A stretch of 64,000 bases of DNA from Neckera pumila (GCA_963969595.1 OZ018409.1:15532975-15596974), one strand, 5' to 3'; positions 44,253 to 56,299 are shown, numbered from the stretch's first letter. The notes: a model not told the origin generated them from the letters alone. Numbers and translations: made by a program.

Positions 44253-44661
44253 ATCTTAAGATCTACACAACAGAATAAAGTTAGTGGTGGAATAAATGAT
44301 GGTTATTTTTTTTTTAAAAGCAATTAACTATTATAAATGAATTCAAAATAATTGAAGCCTATAAAAAAAATTCAAAAGATTTATATGCTCGTAATAGTGA
44401 ATATAAATTTAATTTGTTGTTTGAGATTTTTATATAAACCATATTGATGAGCTGTGATTACTTGAGACTTAGTAAATGTTAATACCTTCCAATCTTTATA
44501 GTCAAACGTCATGAAATTTCTACCCATGATCTGAGACAAGTGAAGTACAAGATCCTATAGTTAGATTCTAAGATGTTTTTGTTTTATTAGATGAATGAAG
44601 CAAAAATAGCATTTTTGAGTGGTTTTTGATAGAAAAATGGCCTTAGGACTTTAGGGGTTAA

Positions 44662-45945
44662 AGTAAATGTATACTCTACTACAAAAAATACATAGAAATT
44701 AATAAGAACAAGTACTTTAGAATTTAAAGTCTGAAATTTATGTTCCCATGTGAATTCTAAATGATCTTTTCAATTAGTTATGTTATTGATGAATCTATAT
44801 CTTTTTTTTGTGAAATTCATATATTGTTTATAGATGTAAAAGATATAAAAATTGCAAAAAATCACCTTGCCAAGAGAACCTCATTTTAAATACATTCCAA
44901 CAAAAAAATGACAATTTTGTGCATTTAATTAACCTTTGAAGGAATTTAAAAATTTTCCTTTCAAAATTTGTAATATAATATTGGTGGTAGCATTGATAAA
45001 TCTAATTATATAGATGGCATCTGAATTCAAAATCTACAACTTTTGTCAACTCCAAAAAATTCTTGAAGACAATGCTTTATAATGATTTTTCCGAAATCGT
45101 CAATTCTAGAGAAGATGCTAGATGTTTAGGGGTCCAAAGATCATTGAAGAGCTGGTTGCCTCTTCACAGCAGCAAATTTCCATGAAACAATTTTATGTGA
45201 ATTTTTTTGGGAAGTAAATTTGAATTGACATCTAATCCAAATTGTTTCATATCTTTTAAACTAGTACGGAATACGTTACAAAATGTTGAAGTTGAGACGT
45301 AGCAATCACTGCACATTATAAAATCAAAATTTGCATATACATCCTTGCACGTAAACTTGAAAATGTGACCAACAACCAGTGATTCAAACGAAGAAAACAA
45401 CTACTAGATCTGTGATCAAATAATTATAGTGTTTTGGAATTAAACTATACCAATTGCTTAGTTGACCACGGCATAGACCGTGCCTTTCAATATGTTAATA
45501 GATGTACTAGAAGTGTACAGTTGTCAAGATCACTTGAAGACGGAAGACGGGCAGAAGATGGCAGAGAAGACCAAACACGGGCTTGCCAAAAGAAAGTTGA
45601 TGGGCTGAAAGGTTACGGAGAAACTTCTGAATGTCCTCCTCGACTCTCATAGAAGATACAAAAAAAGCTCCCTGTGTTTGGCTTTTCATAATGTTCAATT
45701 TCAAAACTCACAACGTTTCGCTTCTCTTCCTATTTTTAAATTTTAAAAATAAAAAGAATTTTTTGTAATTACTTTTGTAATCCTTTTCCTTTTCTTTTCC
45801 ATTTTTCTAATAATGTTTGCAACTTTATAATTTTTAAATTTTTTAAAAATAGTGGTCATTATTCCCCACAATTAATTCCATTCATACTAGTCAAAGTATT
45901 CTTTACTTTTATACAATTAAAACTACAAATTCCAAGCACAATTTT
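44662..45945. other. Gene-free AT-rich stretch
   Basis: Frames of up to 78 codons without domains. Nothing recognised. Confidence 0.5.
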
Positions 45946-46310
45946 TTTTTGCGCTCTTTTGTCCATCTAGAAAGATTTAATTCATTCCATTTGGATTTGT
46001 TATAAGAAAGTTATAGCTTGTCTTGTTCTTGGATAATTAGACCATCTTTTTGGAAAAATAACTTGTAGGATTCAATTTTGATTGCAATTTTTACAATTGG
46101 AAAAAAATTCCACACGGTTTGCGTTGCTTACTAGAACAATCTCACCATTGAAATTAGTACATTTTAATTCTATTTTATACTATAATTTATATTGTCCTTC
46201 TATGTTGTACATATTTCTATTTAATAATTTTTTGAAGTAAATAAATTAAGTTTCCTTGATTTTTTTCCCCTATATTCTGAACTCAGTTTTCTTCCATCCA
46301 TACCTTAAGT

Positions 46311-46352
46311 TTGTTTGTTTGTTTGTTTTGTTTGTTTTGTTTTGTTTGTTTT
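46311..46352 (+). repeat. (GTTT/GTTTT)n microsatellite
   Basis: A run of GTTT units mixed with GTTTT, about 42 bases. Confidence 0.85.
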
Positions 46353-47128
46353 ATTACGTTGAGATCTTCCAGATTGTGCATCCAATAGAAGCGTGCTTAA
46401 TATCGTCGAGAAGCTCTCGGTGAAGGGGGGAGGGGCGCGAGCTTGTTTTTGTGGCAATTGGACTTCCAGTGTAGAAGTTATTGGATTTTGAAGTGTTTAT
46501 GTACCCAAAAATTAGAAATGTACTCTTTCTTTGGTTTTGGTCGCATTGGTGGTACCTTTGGAAAGCTCTTTGCCAGGAGGGGTGGATAAGCTTTGCTTTG
46601 TGGCGTTTGGAATGACGATGTGAAAGATATTGAATTTCAAAGATTTATTATGAATTAGAAAATTAGTAAATTATTTTTACTATGATTTTAGCTATGACAA
46701 TGGCACAATGCATACTAATTAAGATTGGAATATCAAAACTCTAGAGTGCAAAAAATTAAAGTTCTAAAGGTAGAAAGTCAGTTAATTTTGTCCCGCAATG
46801 AACTGGGAAATTGTTTTTCTCCACGTTGAACGGAAATATCTTGCAATGTATGCAGTGAAAAATTCTGTTTGTTTTTTAAAGTACCTTATTGGTTAGGTGT
46901 AAGACCCTACAGTTAAATGTTTAAAAAAAACAGTTTTAAAATTTTCTTACTCTGTGCTGTAGAAATGGTAATTTTGAGAGTTTTTGGGCACAAAAAAGAT
47001 CAAGATGGCAAATTTCATTAAAATGGCCATATTTCGTTATTTTTTGCACTTTCAATAGTGCTGACTATGCGGTTTGAATATTTTAATCTGTAGATGAAAT
47101 TTGTACCTGTCTTAGATTATTAAAAACT

Positions 47129-47842
47129 ACAGTGGCTTGCATAAATATTCGTATACTTTAAAAATTGCCATAATTAATTGAAAAAATAGATTTTTCCAAC
47201 AAATTGTGGATAAGTTGAAGTTTAAGTAACATACTTGTATAAAATGATTTTTTAAATTTTTTAAAAACCTTTTTTGATATTTTCTATAATTTAATCAATT
47301 TTATTAGTGAAAAAAATCTTTTGTTAAAAGTAAATTTTTTAAAGATTTTTCAGTATTTGGAATGAGAATTCTTTTTAGTATTTTTTGGTAGGAATTTTTT
47401 GATAGGAATGTTATTAAAATGTGTAAACTTTGAAATTTTATTGAGTGAAATGTTATTGACTAAAGCATGGCTTCAAATTTTTACATCTCTTATAATTGAC
47501 CCCAAAGTCTCCAAAAAATCAAGAAAAATAATATATGAACATTTCATAAACTTTTCAAATTTTACACATTTTAATAAAACTCCTACCAAAAAATACTAAG
47601 AAGAATTCTCATGCCAAATACTAAAAAATCTTTAAGAAATTTATTTTTAATAAAAGTTTTTTTTTGCTAATAAATTTGATTAAATTCTAGAAAATATCAA
47701 AAAGATTTTTTAAAATTTTGAAAAATCATTTTATACAAGTATATTACCTAAACTTCAATATGTCCAAAATTTGTTGGGAAAATCTAATGTTTCAATTAGT
47801 TATGGCAATTTCTAAAATGTATGAATACTTATGCGAGCCACT
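47129..47842. repeat. Long hairpin: arms of about 300 bases
   Basis: The left arm runs about 47129-47460 and the right arm about 47540-47842. Outer landmarks are ACAGTGGCTTGCATAA against TTATGCGAGCCACTGT; middle landmarks are ACTTGTATAAAATGATTTTT against AAAAATCATTTTATACAAGT; inner landmarks are TATTTTTTGGTAGGA against TCCTACCAAAAAATA. Spacing is conserved along both arms with few indels. The loop is about 80-100 bases. It lies inside the family B related stretch. Pairing also extends outside: 46992-47035 (AAGATGGCAAATTT-type text) pairs with 47990-48012. Confidence 0.75.
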
Positions 47843-48027
47843 GTCAGTCCTAGATACCTAAAATCTAGAGCACTCCTACATGTTTTAGACCGCACGTTCT
47901 GAAATTTATACAATTCTTAGATGTTTGAAATGTATAGGAACCCTAGATATTTCAAACGACACGATATAAAAAATAGCACACGAAATTTGGCCATTTTAAT
48001 AAAACTCGCCATCTTGGTCCTTTAGGG

Positions 48028-48640
48028 ATTAAGGATGCAACCAGGGGACGCACGGTCACAAAATTCTCTATTGTGCTCTTTGCCGTTGCCACATTCAATA
48101 AAAAAACCTGAAATAATTTTTTCATTTTTTCATTCTTTGAAATTTAGAAATTCAATAACTTTAACACTGTAGCGTGAGAAGTTGCATTCTTGGTACAAAT
48201 ACAAAGCTTCATGCATAAAGGGGTGCAAGGGCTTTGTTTTGTGGCGTTTGGACATACAATATGAATGTTATGCATTTTTTAAAATAAAAGATATTTTAAT
48301 TCAATTTTGAAATTTTGAAAAATCCATAACTTTTACACCATAGGTCTTTAACACTACAAAACAAAGCTGTTGGATGTTTCAACATATCAAACAAAACAAA
48401 ACAAACAACAACCTAATTTAAGATATAGTTTCTCAATTGTTTTTTACCATAACCATACAAATTGAAGCTCATAAAAGATGCAATTTCTTGGCTACAATTC
48501 AGAAGAACACTTGCAAAGGAAAACAAACAAACTAAGAAGAGGTGCAATCTCTTGGCCACAATTTCAAAAAACATCTAAAAAATAAATTAAAACTCAAAAG
48601 TTATTCCTAAACAATTTTTGAGAGAACATTTTGTAAAACT
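48028..48640. other. Gene-free spacer
   Basis: AT-rich; contains the second copy of the 46.6-kb phrase (about 48215-48310). No gene seen. Confidence 0.45.
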
Positions 48641-48820
48641 TCACTTTGCATGGCGAAGCGGAACTGAACAGGTGCGCAGATGAGCTTCTGGTCCAATAAC
48701 CCTAACTCGTGAACAACTACGCAGCCACTCTCGCGGGCCACGTGTCCAGGTGGATGGCGGGTCTTGGGGTGAACTGGCCGCAGACGGTGAGTGCGGGCGC
48801 CGGCCTAAAGTGCCATTACG

Positions 48821-48930
48821 TCGCCACTTCACCTCCACGTGAAGTGGCCAAGGTTCCCTGTTCCCAATTATGGGCCCCGTTGGAAACGCAGACACTCCCA
48901 ACATTGGGAACGTCGACGTTTCCAACGGGG
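48821..48930. repeat. GC-rich block with stacked perfect inverted repeats
   Basis: CCACTTCAC (48821 on) pairs with GTGAAGTGG (ending 48846) across a 6-base loop. CCCCGTTGGAAACG (48875-48888) pairs perfectly with CGTTTCCAACGGGG (48917-48930) across 28 bases, inside which GTCGAC forms another palindrome. It sits in an unusually GC-rich island (48650-49160) within AT-rich DNA. Overlapping frames of 105 and 150 codons here are on opposite strands and have no domain. Confidence 0.6.
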
Positions 48931-50145
48931 AACGCCGGGAGCGGGACACCGGGGACATCTGCGCCAGGATTAGGTTTTCAATGCTGTTCCGGAGTAATGG
49001 AGCCTCTTATTTTAGTCATGTCGTGGATTCTTCCGCGAGCTGGTCGATCTGGACTTCTTGGGTGCCTCGAATTTTGGGCTTCTGACTTCCGCCGCGTTGG
49101 ATCTCCGACCTGCTTCCGATTAGTGCCAATTGCCTGCTCTAGCAACGAGGAGGCTGGTTAGTCAGTTCCATGGGACGAAGCTAAATTGTGTGGAGTCTGT
49201 TTTGAGGAGCGCGCGGGGAGGGAGGAGGGTACATGCGGTTGCGTATACCGGAGATGACTCTTCGTAAATGAGCGAGGATTTGGAGAGTTTGAAAGCGAGA
49301 CAGATCAAGAAGGTACGAGCTGCGTACTTGAGCTGAATTGAGTGCAATATGTATGGCTTGTTGTAATTCTGGTATAGCTCGATTGGGGAAGGGTTATTAT
49401 GGTGACTGATGCAAGAAATCATGTATCAACAACAATATTTTGAGAACGATTGAGAAATTCAGGGCTTAGGGTTTCTTGTTTGCAATTGTGTAGCGCTTGC
49501 AACCCATGGCTCAATTGTATAAATGTGCAGGTTTAAAGGCCTAACTTTCAAGTGATTTCGAGGCTATGGTGAGGAAGTCGACGTGAGGAGTCAAGTTCTC
49601 TGTTTTGCGTGTTGGATTTTGAATGAGATTTGGTTTGGGAAATTGTTTTGAGATGATGAGATTGGACGATTTGGACAAAACCCTAATAAGTTCTTTGCCG
49701 GAACTCGAAGCGGGGAACGGGAAGTTGGATATGGCGGGATCGAAGTTCTCGCTTGTCGTCGCAATCGTGTCTCCGCCCGTACATCCAGGGAGCTCTCCGG
49801 CGAGGGTTTTGGTGCAGAATGGCTGCAGCTGCAGTGGCGTTCCTAGTCTAGTGGAGTCTGGGAGGATTTGCGTCCAGCGTTGAGATTTCGAGAAGCATGG
49901 TAAGCCATTCACTCAAGATTTGCATTGCTATATCAGTTCCTCTTGTGCTTAGGGTTTTTGTTCCAAAGGAATTGAACCACCCGTTCGTAATCTTTATATT
50001 CTATTCGTAAGGAGCATCCACCGTAATTGGCTTGTTCGTGGATGTCCATCATTTACTGGAATTGCTTGGATCGTCAGCTGGTTACTTTTTGGTTCAATGG
50101 CATTGTCTCTTGTTCTCATGATTCAGTTCACTTCTTTTTATGCAG
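48931..50145. other. GC-richer stretch without an identified gene
   Basis: Leader-like sequence with several overlapping frames on both strands (for example 49541-49912 minus and 49623-49883 plus), none with a recognisable protein. It could contain decayed upstream exons of the SPF27 pseudogene, but no family motif was found. Confidence 0.35.
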
Positions 50146-50931
50146 ACTTGAGAACCTAGAGCTAATGCTGAAGTATGGTACTGATACATGGAAGGTTCAC
50201 AATCAACATCTTGAAGCTTTCCAGGTCAGGTTGACCTCCTTTCTGAACTGTGAAATTTTGATAGAATGCTTGATTTTTCTGACATGATGGAAATCCAAAG
50301 CAGTCTTTTTGTCGGTGCACCTGTTTTGTAGTTGTTCGACACGGATGAATTTTGATGACAATTTCGAATAGCTGAGAGTTTCTGCTTATTATTTTGTGGA
50401 TCGCCTTGTTTTCTCATGAAATGTGTCTGATTGGTACCAGGCTAAGAGAAACTGCACAGGAATATCAGCATGAGATTGATCTATTGAATCGTGAGCGCAA
50501 GCTTTAATCAGGTCATTATTCTTTCCGAATTGCTTCTATATTAACCTCAATACCTTGAACTGTAACATAACAATACCTTGAACTGTAACATAACATTTCT
50601 AAGATGCAAAGTAGAGTAGACTTGTTTCAGTTTGGTGTGACGTATTTTCTGATGTACACTATCATCCTCAAACACCTCTCCTGAGCATATTTGTTTTTCT
50701 CCTATAGTAAAGAATCTGATAGTATATACGATGCGGTGTGGACTAGACATGAAATTTCATTTGATACGAGGTTGCTTTGGTTGTACATTACAGCAAGCTG
50801 CGGCGTTTGAGCTGAACTTATTGGACTCCCAGTGGAAAGACATAAATAATAAGAACTTGGACATCGAAGATGCTTGCCTGAAACTGGAGCTCGAGGTCAT
50901 CAAACTTCGTACAGAAGCTGAAAACAAGTGA
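50146..50931 (+). pseudogene. SPF27/BCAS2 (MOS4) splicing factor pseudogene, internal exons
   Basis: The remnant of the Prp19-complex subunit SPF27 (BCAS2; MOS4 in Arabidopsis). Three exon-like blocks survive: 50146-50224 (LENLELMLKYGTDTWKVHNQ then HLEAFQ), about 50436-50511 (TRLRETAQEYQHEIDLLNRE then RK) and 50794-50927 (QAAAFELNLLDSQWKDINNK then NLDIEDACLKLELEV). These align in order with the family's coiled-coil C-terminal half. Damage: the acceptor before block 2 is missing and the phases no longer join; an extra base after RERK creates a TAA; the donor after block 2 (GTCATT) is weak; block 3 runs into TGA. The N-terminal exons are not found. Retained introns point to segmental duplication and not retroposition. 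The working copy must be elsewhere. Confidence 0.8.
50548..50593 (+). repeat. Perfect 23-base tandem duplication
   Basis: The unit starting CAATACCTTGAACTG occurs at 50548-50570 and 50571-50593 without mismatch, between blocks 2 and 3 of the SPF27 pseudogene. A perfect copy implies a recent event. Confidence 0.9.
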
Positions 50932-53900
50932 ACACACATTCTCTTTCTTTTTATTCGTTTCTGGAATCCTAACTTCCTCGAACTGAAATGAGGATTAATA
51001 CTCAAGGAATTCTATCAATTCATACATCTTTGTTCCATGCAGCAAGAGCTCTACCATTAATTTCTTCATGCCATGCAATTATGACTAGTAGAATCACTGC
51101 TCATTTACTGTTGATTTCAGGAATCTCTCATACGGTACTAATCATCTTACCTTTTTCTTCTTCTGTTGCAGAGGAATAGATCTCGACCACCTCACTAAAG
51201 GAGTTATTTCCAAGTGATCAGCTCTCTAGGTCTTCTCCTTAATGTAAAAATGAGTACCCTTGCAGATACGATGCAATGTGAACCATTGCCGGTGATAGCA
51301 CGCTTTTGAGCTAGTCCGCTCCGCTGAATGAAGATCGTATTAGTGAACTTTCATGCATTGAAGTCCCTATGAGCCAAGTTTGGGGATTCGTAAGCCAGTT
51401 ACCTAGAGCTTGTTGGGAACTTACCTTATTCAGATTTGTAAAACCATGATTTCAGCTGTGAGCTTGAACTTGAGTGTGAGAAAACCACGATTGGAATGTC
51501 AATATCTCTTCCAAGCAGGCAGCTGGTATTTCAAATTTACTGTTTTCTTATATCTGTTTTGATTGTCTCTGCAATCGGACCTTAGAAGTCCTTTGATTTA
51601 GAATACTCACTAACTTGTTGGCTACGAGCATGTATTTGCTTGAATAACCTTGTTCAGTATGTGCTCTCCATATCAGAAAATGAGAGCTAGGTATGTAGCA
51701 ATTGAAAGGCAAACTACACATTCTATAAAGAGGTATCGATACATGTTGTATTTGTCTGTGAATGACTAGATGTATTTCAAATCACACTTCAGAAAGAGTC
51801 TCGCTGATGGAATTTGATCATTTAAAAATCTTGAAAATTCAATTGGATGAGTTTGGTCTTTAAGAACTTAATTGAACATGCTAAGTCCAATAAAAGTCTC
51901 TTTTGGTGGGGGTCTTCTTGGTGATCCATATAATCCAAGATAGCCTTGCTATGCACCCAAAATGAGGCCAATTTCCACATTTGTTGAAGAGATTTCTACA
52001 TTTTTTACTTATGCTATAATTTAAACATATAATATTGTTTTTGTACGTGATTCTTGGGGGCCCACGCGACTTGTTCGTCTTCCGTATTCTCAAACTCCAT
52101 TGATAATCTTTTTGGTTAGGTAGAATCACCCATTCTCGTCCCTTCTTGAACCCTAGATTGTCACCATATATGTCCATAAGTATCCATTAAAGTGTCCTAC
52201 AAATAAATATTTAATTCTAATTCATTAGCGCAATTGAAAGACACACATTTAATTCTCATTTGCTGACAGTTGATTTTTATTGATTTCAGTTAAGGATCCA
52301 CCTATATGACAGTTTCAGTGGTTTAGAGAGCCGTCTCTTTGAAAAATCATAGAAATTACATACCACATCCAAATTTTTTTCTTTTCTTTTGATATATTCA
52401 TGATTTTTACTCGCCAATACTTCAAAAATATCAATTTTAGGAAAAGTTGCCTCCAATTGTGCTAAATTGATTAATATTGACAGTTTTAGGTGCTTCCACT
52501 TTATAGGTCTTGAAACATCTCCAAAAGACTTTATTGTACACTTTTTGGATATCATATGTATTAATAATAAATTTTCAAAGTCTACCTTAGATTTCTATAA
52601 CCATGTCCTAAATTTTATGTACATATCTTGTACATCTTGAATTCATTCACTACTTAACTTCTAGATGTTGTACATCTTGATTTGAGTAACTACTTATCTT
52701 CAAGATTTTGATGACATGCTTTTAGGTAGGCGCTTGGAATTTTATACGCCCACTTTAACCCATATGTATCCAAGTGACCACTATATAGTCACTTAGTGGT
52801 TGCCAGGAAAACTGCAATAGCAACATCTCTACTTAGAAATGTGATTTGAAGTATGAAGTATCGATGTGGTTACGGTATGTAGATACAATATGCACTAATA
52901 GAATCGTGATTTGGATTTACAAAAATTCTTCAAGTACAAGTGATTTAGCAGTTTGTATGCATATTTGGCCATGAAAAAAAAAACTAGCAAGTAGCATAAA
53001 AGAAATGTAGTTATAAGAAATAGAATTGGTTCTAGCTAAACCTTGAAGGATGAAGAAAATAAAGAAAAGACATGAGATTGGGCTCCATCACCAAAGATGA
53101 TCTCATAAGAAACTAAGGCACACTATAAACATTGATAATTATATAACTTTCAATGAAATTTTTAATTTTATAAATATTTAATATTATAAGTTCTATATTA
53201 ATTGAGATGAAATAATCTTTTATATTGATTTTTGATTATTTTATCAAATTAATATTAATACAATTAGACTCCAAAGAATTGAACAAAATCAAATAGTTGA
53301 TTCCAAATGTAACAATTTCTTTTTCTTCATCCCAGGTCTTTGCCATTTGTAAGAAGTATAAGGATGGAACATAATCATCTTTTATATTGATTTCTTAAAT
53401 CATGAACTCAAAATTTCAGTAATTTATAAAAGTTAAAGTTAAAGATTTTGAATTTCTAAATTCATAATATTTAAAATCTTAAATTTCAAAATTTAATACT
53501 TAATATTTTAGATTCTAAATTTACATATTACGGGTTTTCGAATTTATGATTTACAAGACAGTTTGTAGATTTTCAAATTTCAACGTTTCGATATTTAAAA
53601 TTGAACTTGTGGTCATTGATAATGTATAGAGACATAAAGCTTAAGGTCATATTGGAAATTTGAACACAAAGTGCACATCATATAAGTATACATTATAATG
53701 GCCATATTTTGAGATATTAAGTGTTTGAGCATCCAAATTAGAATTTTAATAAAGTTCTTATGATTATACTACTTAATTTTGTTGAATCTTATTAGCAAGT
53801 GAAAGATAATCCCAAAGCATTTTAGTATTTTTTGTTTGGACACCATGCAAATAAGTTTAAAATATTTGAAATGTTCAAATTTTCTACCAAATTAACCATC

Positions 53901-53992
53901 AAGGAGGGATTGTCTTTTAAATCTTCAAATATTACTTTGGATGAACAAAAAGTATTTTGGACAAAACATTGCCATACACTATATACCTTCAC
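50932..53992. other. Gene-free AT-rich stretch
   Basis: No credible gene. 52626-52710 repeats TTGTACATCTTGA with ACTACTTA(A/T)CTTC. 53400-53600 is a low-complexity AAATTT/TAAAATT run. No intact element was defined. Confidence 0.5.
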
Positions 53993-54149
53993 AGGGGGCT
54001 TTTTTGAGTTTCTCTATCTCACTTTCCCCTGTGAAATGACAATCTTATTACTTTACCCTGTATTAGAATCCTGGGACACAAGGTAAAGTCACAAGATTGT
54101 CGTTCTCACAGGGGAAAGTAAGACATGGAAACTCAAAAAAGCCCCCCCT
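53993..54149. mobile_element. Foldback MITE with about 66-base arms
   Basis: The left arm 53993-54059 begins AGGGGGCTTTTTTGAGTTTC. The right arm 54081-54149 ends GAAACTCAAAAAAGCCCCCC. Both contain TTTCCCCTGTGA or its complement and GACAATCTT or its complement. The loop is about 20 bases. Termini of G and C runs are unusual for the window. No coding capacity. Confidence 0.75.
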
Positions 54150-54766
54150 AATGCTTATTCATTGTTCAAAATATGTATTTTAGAGTGCTTAAGGTTTTTA
54201 ACATGACAAGTAAAATTGCAGTTATTTTTTACAAGTTTTTTTGTTGTAAAGCACATTCGGAATCAATATTTTCTGGTCTTTTTTGAACAATTAAATTCAA
54301 TCCTCAGATACAAGCTTGTATTTTTCCTTTAAGTAATACGCTTGCCTCATTTCTTACTACCCAAAAAATTCAAATCAACAATAAAACAAATTAAGAAACC
54401 AAAATTTTGTCCTTTAAACAGCTTCAGAATTGTCTCAAATAGTGTTTTGAGCAGTCTATAGATAGGGGAAGGATTTTGGTTTTCCATTGTAAGAAGATAT
54501 ATGTAATGATCTTCCTCCTATTTTTGAGTGGTTAGTCAATGTGTTTCAAGACCTCTTCTACCCTAAAGTAAACTTGCCAATCACCACACAACAAAATTCA
54601 AATCCTTTTCTACAATATTATAAAAACTTGCAAGCTCTAAAACTTGGCATGATTATTGAATGCTATGTGAAGATTCTCATTCAAGCAAAAAGGTTTCCTC
54701 TTCCAAATTCCATTCCAACTTAAAGGTAACAAGGCTAAAATCTTGTCAAAAAAAGCTTACATCCCT

Positions 54767-54874
54767 TCACCGCACAATGTGTGGTGACTATTTGGTGACA
54801 TACAAATAGTGTGTGGTAACTGTGTAGTGATTGGCAATTCTTGTTTGGTGATTGAAATACTCATTGTGCGGTGA
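54767..54874. repeat. Small foldback with perfect 13-base ends
   Basis: TCACCGCACAATG (54767-54779) and its exact complement CATTGTGCGGTGA (54862-54874) bracket a segment rich in TGGTGA/GTGTGGT words. It is probably a tiny inverted-repeat element. Confidence 0.55.
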
Positions 54875-55587
54875 TTGGATCTATATGGTAAATGGCATGT
54901 TTACTATACCTCTTACATCATTCAAGATTTTTAATTTCAAAATATTCATTCAAAATTTTCAAAATTGGTCATCCATAGAGTTTTTAAGTATTCCTCCTCA
55001 TAGTTTAAATAATACATTGATTTGTCCCCAAATGTTTGTCACTAGATTGATCACTAGCGGGATCACTAGAGGAATGTTTTTTTCTTTTTATAAGTCAACA
55101 AACATAGACAGATGTTTCGTCAAACGTCAAACATGTCTACTATAGATGTCTAGAAAAATCCATCAAGATTGATATGGCAAAACCACAAGGAAAACTGAAA
55201 AAAGTGCCTTATTTTTAAAACAATATGACAATAGACTTGGTCAAAGAAGGTGCCAAAAGTGCACCATAAGATAGCCACATCACCTCCACGTAAGCGCCAT
55301 GTGCATGAGCAGTGCCACATGGGATTTTTTTCACCCAACCTAGCAATGATGTAGCACCTGACATTACACCATCTGAGAATTTTAATATTGTTTTTAGCAA
55401 CGTCAACTTAGACGTTTAGAAAAAATTTAATATTGTTTTTAGCAATGTCAATGTAGATTTCTAAACATTCCTAAGACATCAATTGGATCATTCCATACAC
55501 ATTGGACAAGGTTGGCACAATTTTATTTATTTGTTTATTATTGTTTTAAAAAATGAACCAAAAAAATTGAATGTCAAGTTCAACAAG
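54875..55587. other. Gene-free spacer
   Basis: It contains a direct tandem pair near 55380-55470 (TTTAATATTGTTTTTAGCAA repeated once about 47 bases on). No gene. Confidence 0.5.
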
Positions 55588-55946
55588 CATTAGAGAAAAT
55601 TTCAGGCCTCCGGAGGGCTACTCCACAATCCTCTGGAATACCCTGAAATTTGATTTTTTGGAGCTGAAAAATTCACTTTTCTCTTATTTCTGTGCAGTTG
55701 AAATTGTAGTGATAGTGGCACAGGAATCAAGTTTTACAAGTCAAAATAAATTAACAAATTTATAAATTTATATATATATCTTACAAAAAATATTATAAAA
55801 TAAAATAAAAAATAAAAATAAAAATGTGAAATTTGACTGTTTCAGCGAGCAGTCAACTTATTTGAATGCTCACCGGGGGACTTTTTCATATTGAAAGACC
55901 AAGCTTGGAAATAGCTTAGCATGTCAATTTGGAATTTTTTATAATG
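55588..55946. mobile_element. MITE family A, copy 4
   Basis: The left end is CATTAGAGAAAATTTCAGGCC, followed by TCCGGAGGGCTACTCC. The sub-terminal hairpin near the right reads GACCAAGCTTGGAAATAGCT, then TAGCATGTCA. The right end is degraded (TTTTTTATAATG). Confidence 0.75.
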
Positions 55947-56299
55947 ATTTCACCATCTACCATCAAGAAAATTTTGATGGCAAAGTGAAGTAATTACTTC
56001 ATGAACATTTTCTAAGAATGAAAGGTGGAGAGGTCATATTTATTATTCCATCCATGGTGAAACAAAAGATATCAAATAACTAGAAGATGGGAACTTGACC
56101 ATTATACATTAGACGTTTCAAATATGTGGACTTTTTTTCAAATAGTCTACTTTCAACACAATTTTTGTTTAATATATTCCATATGGTTTGTTGTACTTCC
56201 TACCACCCCATTTGTGAAAAGAGTTGTTCTTTCATCCACAATGTACATCCATCAATTTCCCTTTTTTCACAAAGCATGCCATGTGGTTGTCCTTCCCTT

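Larger units (their letters stand above)
40725..44661 (-). mobile_element. Family B element, copy 4: long form with protein remnants (3.9 kb)
   Basis: The left end is TTAACCCCTAAAGGACCAAG, and the right end is CCTTAGGACTTTAGGGGTTAA, imperfect inverted termini shared with the short elements at 25.85 and 27.0 kb. The sub-terminal 200 bases on the right match copy 3. On the minus strand it carries pieces of a transposon protein (44252-43842, about 43440-43290, 43146-42910, 42532-42350), so it is a candidate source of the family. It is no longer autonomous: there is a stop codon in the first piece, frames are interrupted, and a 597-base element is nested in the last coding piece. The termini are not CACTA; the superfamily is unassigned and no target-site duplication is obvious. 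Confidence 0.65.
45946..48027. mobile_element. Family B related stretch, interrupted copy
   Basis: 45950-46290 matches the interior of copy 3 (CATTTGGATTTGTTAT, AAAATAACTTG, GCAATTTTTACAATT, TCTCACCATTG). The right edge at 48008-48027 reads TTGGTCCTTTAGGGATTAAG, a one-base variant of the family terminus. The middle (46310-46700) is foreign, with a GTTT microsatellite and a GC-richer block. A phrase with TTTGTGGCGTTTGGA recurs at about 46590 and 48235, so further nesting is likely. No left terminus was found. Confidence 0.45.

Noticed and set aside
40725..44661. Naming the long element a CACTA transposon
   Set aside because: The termini are TTAACCCC and not CACTA, and the protein resemblance is limited to one short region.
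48709..49161. 150-codon plus-strand frame in the GC island
   Set aside because: Runs through strong palindromes, overlaps an antisense frame of similar length, and has no recognisable content.
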